Shown here: one piece after another, positions 1 to 7,392 of the stretch | How positions within the stretch are numbered: position 1 is the first letter of the stretch | How the letters are laid out: every line of letters starts with the position of its first letter | From: Desulfocapsa sp. | GTDB lineage: Bacteria; Desulfobacterota; Desulfobulbia; Desulfobulbales; Desulfocapsaceae | Direction: 5' to 3' | Assembly: GCA_029942265.1 (NCBI GenBank) | Contig: JAOZTO010000113.1 | Location: forward strand, 1-7,468 | DNA: 7,468 bases | The notes under the pieces: generated by a model | The model's database searches: none | What the model saw: only the letters and a program-made list of their open reading frames with translations | What the model was told of the DNA's origin: nothing | Translations under genes and position numbers: made by a program

Positions 1-1150
1 CCGGCCAATCTTCTTTGTTTTGCCAGGTAAATGTTATAACAGACCCCTGTGCAAACATGTCACGTTCCCGTTGTAGTATCCGCAGAGTGTGTTTAAGAGA
101 CTTGGTTTTGCTGTACTGGATATAAAAAACAGTTAAGATCGTTCCCAGCAAAGATAAACATAAAACTAAGAATAGGTTGAACTTTTGCTTTTCAGCGATA
201 AATAAATCATCCTTACTTCTTACAGTCATAAATGCAACCATTTCTCCTGTACGAACATCAAAAACTGGAATAGTAGTTAAAACCATATTGTTTGTGGCAT
301 CATAGAGTGATATTGACTTTTCACCTATAGCATTTGTATAAGTTTGATCAGTTATGGCTATGTCGGGTTTAAGCGCTTCTATATCTTTGTTGGATCGTTT
401 TTTTAACTCCTCCAAAACATTTTTATCAAAATAGTATCCGGGGTGATGTGATTCACTGTAAGCATGCTTCAGTTCATCAGGAAACACCATGTCGTTCACT
501 ACGGATTGTTTAATAAAAAAATTGCTGAGCACATTGTACTGATCCATCATAGCAGCAGTAAATATTTCTGCACCAAATGAGACTTCCATGCTTCCAAGAT
601 GTCTACCATCAAGCGTAGTTACAGGAAAAACAAAACGATATCCGTTAAATATTCTTCCCTCTTCAAAGCCATCAATAGCAACATGTTCTCTATTTACATA
701 CTCAACACTCCGCCGAACCCCAGTTAGATTGTCTCCAAATTTTTTCGGCCTGTGAAGTCGAAGAAACGATTCGTTATCCGAAAGATGAAAGTGAAGTTGA
801 CGTACTCCAGCAGTCTCTTGCAATACAGCATAACGTGGTAACATTTTGGTAAGTAGTTCCTGCCGCAGTTGATCCTTCTTCTCTTTATCCGCTGTCAGTA
901 ACTGCTTGTACAATATCTCAATATCAAAACGCCCAATAACCCCTGAATATATGGATGTTGCCAAGCGCTTATGTTGACTGTAAATGGTGTTATAGGCACG
1001 TTGATATCTCTCTGTAATAAGAGAAAGATGTTGCTGCTCATTCTTTTTCAATTGATTGTTTAACAGGAAAAACAGTACTATCCCTACCACAACGAAAATG
1101 GCGAGTAACAAAATACGAAGACGTTTATTGCTGATATGAGTATTACTCAT
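1..1150 (-). CDS. Membrane sensor protein, dCache_3-like periplasmic domain plus start of PAS domain (C-terminus beyond window)
   Basis: This open frame begins with ATG at 1150 and runs without a stop off the left edge, giving 383 codons plus one base. An AGGA lies 5 bases upstream of the start (1159-1156). Residues about 11-31 form a first membrane helix and 323-345 a second. The roughly 290 residues between them would be periplasmic and carry the segment at 117-146 with LHFHL, SFLRLHRP and KFGDNLTG, which I recognise as typical of the dCache_3 double sensory domain. After the second helix a short charged linker leads into RERDMFAQGSVITFTW (361-376), the usual opening of a PAS domain in sensor kinases and c-di-GMP enzymes. 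The output domain (GGDEF, EAL or histidine kinase) lies outside the window, so the class cannot be decided. It sits 34 bases after the phosphodiesterase gene on the same strand, so cotranscription with the transporter is plausible. The ligand is unknown. Confidence 0.85.
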   Translation of the reverse strand, partial: MSNTHISNKRLRILLLAIFVVVGIVLFFLLNNQLKKNEQQHLSLITERYQRAYNTIYSQHKRLATSIYSGVIGRFDIEILYKQLLTADKEKKDQLRQELLTKMLPRYAVLQETAGVRQLHFHLSDNESFLRLHRPKKFGDNLTGVRRSVEYVNREHVAIDGFEEGRIFNGYRFVFPVTTLDGRHLGSMEVSFGAEIFTAAMMDQYNVLSNFFIKQSVVNDMVFPDELKHAYSESHHPGYYFDKNVLEELKKRSNKDIEALKPDIAITDQTYTNAIGEKSISLYDATNNMVLTTIPVFDVRTGEMVAFMTVRSKDDLFIAEKQKFNLFLVLCLSLLGTILTVFYIQYSKTKSLKHTLRILQRERDMFAQGSVITFTWQNKEDWP

Positions 1151-1176
1151 TAAAATCCTATTTACTGAAAACTATA

Positions 1177-1200
1177 GTAACTATTCAGCTAGTACCCGAT
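1177..1200 (-). repeat. 24-bp inverted copy of the right end of the 5287-5437 element
   Basis: Read on the minus strand this is identical over 24 bases to 5414-5437 on the plus strand, and the match stops at both ends. It begins ATCGGGTACTAG and finishes GAATAGTTAC. Read on the plus strand from 1177 it begins GTAACTATTCAGCT, the same 14-bp terminus found at both ends of the 151-bp miniature element. It therefore looks like a transposon end whose interior points toward the phosphodiesterase gene. It supplies that gene's last three sense codons and its TGA stop (1187-1185). No duplication matching its outer flank (AAACTATA, 1169-1176) is seen at 5438. Confidence 0.85.
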
Positions 1201-2126
1201 GCGAGTACACGGGCAGACGCTGAATAGTAATCGGTAAAGATACCGTCTACTCCAATCTGGACAAGAGCCTGTAACTTTTCGGGATCATTCACAGTATAAA
1301 CAAGTACCGCAAGCCCTCTTTGGTGCGCTTTGTCTATAAATTGTGGTGTAACTGTGAGATGCCAGATATTTACCGATTCAGCATTCATTTCACAGGCTGT
1401 ATCGAGCAATTCATCTGTGTAGTATTTACCATTTAGGCATGCTTCTATTTCTTCGGCTAGAATTGTATTTAACTGAGAGTTTGCGCACTCTTTATCAAGT
1501 AATTCGATATTTTCTGCAAGAGTGCTAAAACGAGGGAACATATACTGCTCGGTCCCATTGGCTAAAATGCGTTCAAAGTAATACGATACTTCCAGTCCTG
1601 CCTTTTCTATAAGTACTGAACGACGTATTGATCCATCGATTAGTGCAATTGCAATTGCAGGACAGATTTTTCGGATGTTTTCCAATTCCTGCCAGTTGAA
1701 AGAGCTTACCAACACATCGGAATATTGCAGTATACCAGATGCGACATATTTTGCCAATAATTCACCGGATGGTCTGCCGGTTCCATCACCTTTAAGTTCA
1801 AGATGAATAGCTGGTCGTTTTTCTGGAGGATACGATGCAAAAAAATCAAAAACATCAGGTAAGAATGGGATACGATCCTTTCCACGACCAGGATCGCCTG
1901 CATAGAGATTTTTAATGGTATGAGAGTCTGTGGCAAAGACTTTTCCAGTACCGTTTGATACTTCCTCAAGATCGAGGTTGTGGACAACAACCAACTGCCC
2001 GTCACCACATAACTGCACGTCAAACTCAATAGCAGGAATTTCTTCACTGGCTACTTTTTCAAAAGCACGGATGGTATTTTGATTAAAACCGGGATATGAG
2101 CAACCACGGTGGCCAATAAGAATCAT
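1185..2126 (-). CDS. Glycerophosphodiester phosphodiesterase family protein (GDPD)
   Basis: A 313-residue cytoplasmic protein with no signal peptide. Family members hydrolyse glycerophosphodiesters to sn-glycerol 3-phosphate and an alcohol on a metal-dependent TIM barrel. Visible motifs are GHRG (5-8), NT at 17-18 in place of the PENT box, EFD (34-36, metal ligands E34 and D36), VVVH (46-49, second catalytic His H49), HLELK (108-112, metal ligand E110) and the C-terminal VYTVNDPEKL with GVDGIFTDY. Oddities: the usual HD is HN (49-50), PEN is NQN (15-17), and about 60 residues between roughly 170 and 245 exceed the usual 240-260-residue bacterial form such as UgpQ. The start has AGGA 8 bases upstream, overlapping the TAG stop of dctM, with 10 bases between the genes, so translation is probably coupled. 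The stop codon lies within a 24-bp mobile-element-end repeat. Family is sure; exact substrate is unknown. Confidence 0.92.
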   Translation of the reverse strand: MILIGHRGCSYPGFNQNTIRAFEKVASEEIPAIEFDVQLCGDGQLVVVHNLDLEEVSNGTGKVFATDSHTIKNLYAGDPGRGKDRIPFLPDVFDFFASYPPEKRPAIHLELKGDGTGRPSGELLAKYVASGILQYSDVLVSSFNWQELENIRKICPAIAIALIDGSIRRSVLIEKAGLEVSYYFERILANGTEQYMFPRFSTLAENIELLDKECANSQLNTILAEEIEACLNGKYYTDELLDTACEMNAESVNIWHLTVTPQFIDKAHQRGLAVLVYTVNDPEKLQALVQIGVDGIFTDYYSASARVLASGTS

Positions 2127-2136
2127 GATGTGTGTC

Positions 2137-3417
2137 CTATAGAATATTGGGAAGAAACATTACTACTGATGGTATGTAGGTAACTATGATCAGTACCACC
2201 AGCAATGCAATAATAAATGGCCAGATTTCCTTAACAAACTGCCCCACTGTCACCCCCGTTATTGCACAGGTGGTAAACATCATCGAGCCAAAGGGCGGCG
2301 TTACTCCACCAATCATAATATTTACGATCATAATCAAACCAAAATGAATCAGATCGATGCCCATTGTTTGAACTAGGGGCACTAGAAGAGGTGCGACAAT
2401 AATCAACAAAGCTCCACCTTCCAGGAACATGCCAAGCACAAGCAACAAGACATTAATCACAACAAGAATAATCCATGGCGAATCTGAAATAGCCAGGATA
2501 CTTTTTGTCAGTTGATGTGGAATACGTTCCCAACTCATATATTGGCCAAAAACGGATGCCGAAATAATAATCAGCATAACTGCACTTGTGGAAAGGATGG
2601 TGTTTTTCAATATGATTGGTGCATGTTCCCATTTGAGTTCCTTGTAGAGAAACACACCAATAATGATGCAGAACAGCACAGCCATCGCCCCCGCCTCAGT
2701 GGGAGTAAAGATTCCGAAGCGGATACCGAAAATTATGCCAAAAGGAAGGAGCAGCCCCCATATCGATTCCTTTAATTGCTTGAAAATCTCCCTACCAGAA
2801 GCCATTTTATCTCGTGTTGGCTTATAGTTTCTTTTTTTGGCAATAATATGTACGGTGAGCATCAGGCCAAAGCCCATAAGAAGCCCTGGGGTATATCCAC
2901 CGATAAACATCTTTGCTACAGATACCTGGGCAATAAGTGCATAGATTATAAGATTAATTCCCGGTGGGATAACTGGTGCAATGGCAGAAGATGCAGCAGT
3001 TATTGCTGTTGCAAATGCTGCGCTGTAACCACGTTTTGTCATCTGCGGTACAATAATTTTCGATTGCATGGCAGCATCGGCATTGGCAGAACCTGAGATA
3101 CCTCCCATCAGAGTGGAAAGCACTACGTTAACCTGAGCTAAACCGCCTCGTAAATGACCGGTAAGCACATCTGCCATCTTCATGAGATTTGAGCTGATAC
3201 CGGAATAGTTCATGATCTCACCAGCCAGAATAAAAAATGGCACGGCCAAGAGTGGAAAAGAAGAGGCCGAGGTGATAAATTTTTGTAATATCAGATCCGG
3301 TGGAGTACCCACATCTCCGAAGGTAAAATAAGCAAGAGCAGCAGCCAACAAAGCAAAAGCAATTGGGATGCTGGTGAAATACAACGCCATTACAATGATG
3401 ACAGGGAATGTTGACAT
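2137..3417 (-). CDS. dctM: TRAP transporter large permease subunit (DctM family)
   Basis: The large membrane subunit of a tripartite ATP-independent periplasmic transporter, the part that moves the solute across the inner membrane with a Na+ gradient. From the chosen start it is 426 residues, normal for the family, and hydrophobic throughout with about 11-12 helices. Family signatures are GGISGSANADAA near 105-116, an IPPG near 149-152 and a second GGVTPPFG box near the C-terminus, which mark the two pseudo-symmetrical halves. The frame stays open back to an ATG at 3504, but that would add 29 residues inside dctQ. The ATG at 3417 gives MSTFPVIIVMALYF, the usual DctM opening, lies 4 bases after the dctQ stop, and has AAGAG 7 bases upstream (3429-3425). 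I therefore prefer 3417. The tight spacing implies translational coupling with dctQ and equal subunit amounts. Confidence 0.95.
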   Translation of the reverse strand: MSTFPVIIVMALYFTSIPIAFALLAAALAYFTFGDVGTPPDLILQKFITSASSFPLLAVPFFILAGEIMNYSGISSNLMKMADVLTGHLRGGLAQVNVVLSTLMGGISGSANADAAMQSKIIVPQMTKRGYSAAFATAITAASSAIAPVIPPGINLIIYALIAQVSVAKMFIGGYTPGLLMGFGLMLTVHIIAKKRNYKPTRDKMASGREIFKQLKESIWGLLLPFGIIFGIRFGIFTPTEAGAMAVLFCIIIGVFLYKELKWEHAPIILKNTILSTSAVMLIIISASVFGQYMSWERIPHQLTKSILAISDSPWIILVVINVLLLVLGMFLEGGALLIIVAPLLVPLVQTMGIDLIHFGLIMIVNIMIGGVTPPFGSMMFTTCAITGVTVGQFVKEIWPFIIALLVVLIIVTYIPSVVMFLPNIL

Positions 3418-3421
3418 GGCT

Positions 3422-3931
3422 TTACTCTTGGTTAGTTGTGACGCTTTCTGGCAAAGTGTAGCCGAAGCATTTGCGAATATCCCGATAGAGAAATCCCAGG
3501 GCATAAATAACCATCAGGCTAAAACCGACAGTTAACGCCAAATTAACATAGAGAGATGGAATATCCAAAACTGGAGTTCGCTTTAATTGGTTAGCACTGA
3601 TAAAAAGGATACTGAGATACACGATATACCCGTTGATTACAAGCATCAAACAGTCGATTATTACTGCAATAAACATCTGCATTTGTACCGGACCAATCTT
3701 TGAAACAAAGTCGATTCCGATATGCATTTTATAGCGATACGCAGCAGCACTACCAATAAAAATACTCCAGATAAAAGCGGTTGTTGACACTTCTTCTGCC
3801 CAAAAAATACCACCAAGGGAAAGATATCTAAGAGTAACATTGACGATAACGACGAGTACAGTAATGCAGAGAAAAAAACCGCTGAAAATCAGATCCAGAT
3901 TATAGAGAATTTGTTTTGGTGTAGTAGACAT
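3422..3931 (-). CDS. dctQ: TRAP transporter small permease subunit (DctQ family)
   Basis: A 169-residue inner-membrane protein with four predicted helices at about 14-35, 46-66, 84-112 and 127-149, the usual size and topology for DctQ. The WAEE motif (44-47) just before helix 2 and a conserved-type His at 70 in the following loop fit the family. DctQ packs against DctM and is required for transport. The stop (TAA, 3424-3422) lies 4 bases before the dctM start. The ATG at 3931 has no recognisable Shine-Dalgarno sequence upstream. It follows a 135-bp gap after dctP that contains a strong hairpin, so dctQM is probably expressed less than dctP. Confidence 0.93.
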   Translation of the reverse strand: MSTTPKQILYNLDLIFSGFFLCITVLVVIVNVTLRYLSLGGIFWAEEVSTTAFIWSIFIGSAAAYRYKMHIGIDFVSKIGPVQMQMFIAVIIDCLMLVINGYIVYLSILFISANQLKRTPVLDIPSLYVNLALTVGFSLMVIYALGFLYRDIRKCFGYTLPESVTTNQE

Positions 3932-3997
3932 TGTTCACACAAAATAGTTGCATGGAGGTAGGTGGGTATTCGGTGGTTGATCCTGTTTTCATTCCAA

Positions 3998-4042
3998 CCC
4001 AAGAGCTTGTTCGAGAATAGACATTCTCGGCAGGCTCCTGGG
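3998..4042 (-). promoter_or_regulatory. Stem-loop in the dctP-dctQ intergenic region (possible attenuator or mRNA stabiliser)
   Basis: A perfect 7-bp stem CGAGAAT/ATTCTCG (4012-4018 with 4023-4029) closes on a 4-base loop. An outer 9-bp arm CCCAAGAGC (3998-4006) pairs with GCTCCTGGG (4034-4042) with one mismatch. The two are separated by small internal bulges. Transcribed from the minus strand, the hairpin would form about 25 bases after the dctP stop. No U-run follows it (the next bases are UUGGAAUGAAAAC), so a full intrinsic terminator is unlikely. A role protecting the dctP message end or partly attenuating dctQM is an inference. Confidence 0.6.
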
Positions 4043-4066
4043 ATGTTACCGAATAATTACATCGTG

Positions 4067-5065
4067 TTATCTCATACCATCAAGCTCTGTAAAAACAGAT
4101 TTAAAGATGCCAGGGGTCATGCCCGCTTGCTCTTTATAGAGAGGTTTCAAAGCAGTGCGAAATGCAGCTTCATCCACACCATTAAACTTCACGCCATACG
4201 ATTCAAGTTCTTCCACAACGCCACCGTGCTGAGATTTGAGCAGTGCAACCATATCAGTTGCTCCTTTGGTGAATTCGTCCTGGATAATTGTTTGATATTT
4301 AGCAGGAATTTCTTTCCAGACTTTGGGGGAAATATAAACACCACAGGTACCAAGAATATGGTGGGTATTTGCAACATTCTTGGTTGGTCCTTCATAGACT
4401 TTAGTTCCAAGGTTTGTAAAATCGGAACCTTCAAGTCCATCTACAACGCCCTGTTGAACAGCAGATAGGGTTTCGCCCCATGGTAGTGGAGTTGCAATGG
4501 CACCCATGGCAGTTATAGTATCGATATACGTTTTTGAGCCAGGAGTTCTAATTTTCATTCCTTTTAAGTCAGCAGGGGTTTTTATCACCTTCTTGGTAAT
4601 AAGATTTCTAAAACCATAGATATAGTCAAGAGCGAGAATTTTAATACCCTGTTTTTCGGCATTAGCCTTCATATCTGCAACCAATTTTGTTTGAGTCAGC
4701 TTAACGTATTCATCATAACTACGGTAAAGCATCGGTGCATAGAGTGCTTTAAAATCTGGTACATAGTCACCGATAAAAGAAGGATCTTCAACAGAAATAA
4801 ATTTTGCTCCGCGAATGACCTGCTCAACACCTTCTTTGTATGCTGGTAGCTGTGCCTGTGGGAAAGTCTGGATGTTGATAGCTCCATCCGTTTTCTCAAG
4901 AATGGATGCGGCTACGGCATCCATAGACTTGCTTAACTGTTCAGCAGGGCTGAAAACATGGCTCAGCTTCAGGGTTAATTTATAATCGTCTGCTGCCATT
5001 GCCTGGGTGCCTAAAGACAGGATAACTCCTGCACAAAGGACGGAAAGAGTTCTTTTGATGTTCAT
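4067..5065 (-). CDS. dctP: TRAP transporter periplasmic solute-binding protein (DctP family)
   Basis: A 332-residue binding protein that captures the solute in the periplasm and delivers it to DctQM. It opens with a Sec signal peptide (Lys/Arg at 4-5, hydrophobic 7-19) with a likely cut after AMA at 22-24. The mature part starts with KLSHVFSPAEQ, typical for the family. GFRN (151-154) and KIRTP (171-175) are present, with R173 the conserved arginine that normally clamps a carboxylate or similar anion. The segment PLPWGETLSAVQQGVVDG (193-210) is the usual domain-closure region. The residues after it are LEGSD rather than the common QENP type, which may bear on specificity. AAGGAG lies 6 bases before the ATG (5077-5072), a strong ribosome site. 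It is first in the operon and is followed by a 135-bp gap before dctQ. Substrate cannot be read from sequence alone. Confidence 0.95.
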   Translation of the reverse strand: MNIKRTLSVLCAGVILSLGTQAMAADDYKLTLKLSHVFSPAEQLSKSMDAVAASILEKTDGAINIQTFPQAQLPAYKEGVEQVIRGAKFISVEDPSFIGDYVPDFKALYAPMLYRSYDEYVKLTQTKLVADMKANAEKQGIKILALDYIYGFRNLITKKVIKTPADLKGMKIRTPGSKTYIDTITAMGAIATPLPWGETLSAVQQGVVDGLEGSDFTNLGTKVYEGPTKNVANTHHILGTCGVYISPKVWKEIPAKYQTIIQDEFTKGATDMVALLKSQHGGVVEELESYGVKFNGVDEAAFRTALKPLYKEQAGMTPGIFKSVFTELDGMR

Positions 5066-5071
5066 AATGCT

Positions 5072-5077
5072 CTCCTT
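5072..5077 (-). promoter_or_regulatory. Strong ribosome binding site of dctP
   Basis: On the minus strand this reads AAGGAG and lies 6 bases before the ATG at 5065. It is the best Shine-Dalgarno match in the window. By contrast dctQ, the ATPase gene and the methyltransferase gene have none that is convincing. High translation of the binding protein is expected in TRAP systems. Confidence 0.8.
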
Positions 5078-5105
5078 GTACTATTTGTATTTATGTTATG
5101 GGTTC

Positions 5106-5118
5106 CGCAATTATTGCG
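5106..5118. promoter_or_regulatory. 13-bp palindrome CGCAAT-T-ATTGCG, candidate operator
   Basis: Perfect 6-bp arms around a single central base, 41 bases before the dctP start codon. It lies just downstream of the candidate transcription start, where a bound repressor could block the operon. A short hairpin in the leader RNA is the alternative. No regulator gene is in the window, so the protein is unknown. Confidence 0.4.
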
Positions 5119-5131
5119 ACAGCCCTCTATA

Positions 5132-5160
5132 AGTGTAATTACCTGCAATATTCTTGTAAA
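5132..5160 (-). promoter_or_regulatory. Candidate sigma-70-type promoter for dctP
   Basis: On the minus strand TTTACA (5160-5155, 5 of 6 matches to TTGACA) is followed after 17 bases by TACACT (5137-5132, 4 of 6 to TATAAT). Transcription would start near 5125, giving a leader of about 60 bases. A second possibility is TTGACA (5242-5237), a perfect -35 box but with only a poor -10 (TTAAAG) 17 bases on. The choice between them is uncertain. Confidence 0.4.
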
Positions 5161-5229
5161 TGTTGTATTTAAAGACTTTTTTATCACACACAAAGTAATA
5201 ACTAATTGCATTCCTTTAACAACGTAGTC

Positions 5230-5274
5230 ACGAACATGTCAATATAATTTTGCAATCAAACGTACATGTTAATA
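5230..5274. promoter_or_regulatory. Two 15-bp direct repeats 30 bp apart, candidate tandem operator
   Basis: ACGAACATGTCAATA (5230-5244) and ACGTACATGTTAATA (5260-5274) match at 13 of 15 positions and start exactly 30 bp apart, close to three helical turns. Each contains the palindromic core ACATGT. The proximal copy overlaps a perfect TTGACA on the minus strand. They lie upstream of the better dctP promoter candidate, where an activator would bind. The spacing on one helix face suggests cooperative binding by a regulator; this is inference. Confidence 0.45.
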
Positions 5275-5278
5275 GATA

Positions 5279-5286
5279 GAAAAAAT
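5279..5286. repeat. Left 8-bp target-site duplication GAAAAAAT
   Basis: This octamer abuts the left terminal repeat at 5287 and is identical to 5438-5445, which abuts the right terminal repeat. An 8-bp duplication is the size made by IS66-family transposition. Confidence 0.88.
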
Positions 5287-5437
5287 GTAACTATTCAGCT
5301 GCACCCCATCTTCGCCCATTTGAACATTCTCACATAGCAAACTATGCTTCGAATGTACAAATGAACGAATATGAGGCACATCTGAACAGTTACAGTTCAG
5401 TGTTTTGCCAAATATCGGGTACTAGCTGAATAGTTAC
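5287..5437. mobile_element. 151-bp non-coding miniature inverted-repeat element (IS66-type MITE)
   Basis: The ends are perfect 14-bp inverted repeats: GTAACTATTCAGCT at 5287-5300 and its complement at 5424-5437. The element is flanked on both sides by the same octamer GAAAAAAT (5279-5286 and 5438-5445). Ends starting GTAA together with 8-bp target duplications are the known pattern of the IS66 family, so a full-length IS66-type transposase elsewhere in the genome probably moves it. It has no open frame of note. Positions 5287-5393 form a long imperfect palindrome, including a near-terminal copy at 5380-5393 matching 12 of 14 terminal bases. It sits between two divergent genes, so it may add a hairpin or influence promoters. 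The boundaries are read directly; the family assignment is inferred. Confidence 0.85.
5311..5369. repeat. Central hairpin of the miniature element
   Basis: A 19-bp arm (5311-5329, beginning TTCGCCCATT) pairs with 5351-5369 (beginning GAATGTACAA) at 16 of 19 positions. Inside it a perfect 5-bp stem CATAG/CTATG (5333-5337 with 5342-5346) closes on CAAA. The structure would form as single-stranded DNA or in RNA from either strand. Confidence 0.8.
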
Positions 5438-5445
5438 GAAAAAAT
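5438..5445. repeat. Right 8-bp target-site duplication GAAAAAAT
   Basis: Directly follows the right terminal repeat at 5437 and is identical to 5279-5286. It supports insertion of the 151-bp unit as a whole at a single AT-rich octamer. Confidence 0.88.
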
Positions 5446-5543
5446 ATCGATTGAATCGTATATCTTCGTACAACAGCATCTGAATGTTTATTGATTTACA
5501 GAAATAGTGGAACAAATAATGACACATAAAATATATTAATAAA

Positions 5544-7392
<1,849 letters not shown>

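Noticed and set aside
2512..3096. Two plus-strand open frames of 87 and 106 codons
   Set aside because: They are antisense to dctM, with Cys/His/Asn-rich low-complexity translations and no ribosome sites; shadows of the real gene.
3418..3504. Longer dctM start at 3504 giving 29 extra N-terminal residues
   Set aside because: It lies wholly inside dctQ, its sequence is not hydrophobic like a DctM start, and the ATG at 3417 gives the usual family opening and length with a 4-base gap after dctQ.
3954..3959. GGAGGT ribosome site
   Set aside because: It is on the plus strand, where no gene starts nearby; it cannot serve dctQ.
3962..4468. Plus-strand open frame of 168 codons
   Set aside because: Antisense to dctP with no recognisable protein family and no upstream signals.
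5138..5160. Sigma-54 promoter (TTGCA on the minus strand upstream of dctP)
   Set aside because: The required GG of the -24 element is missing at the correct spacing.
1177..5437. A complete, presently intact 4.26-kb transposon
   Set aside because: The outer flanks AAACTATA and GAAAAAAT do not match, no transposase lies inside, and the right-end duplication pairs with the 151-bp element instead.
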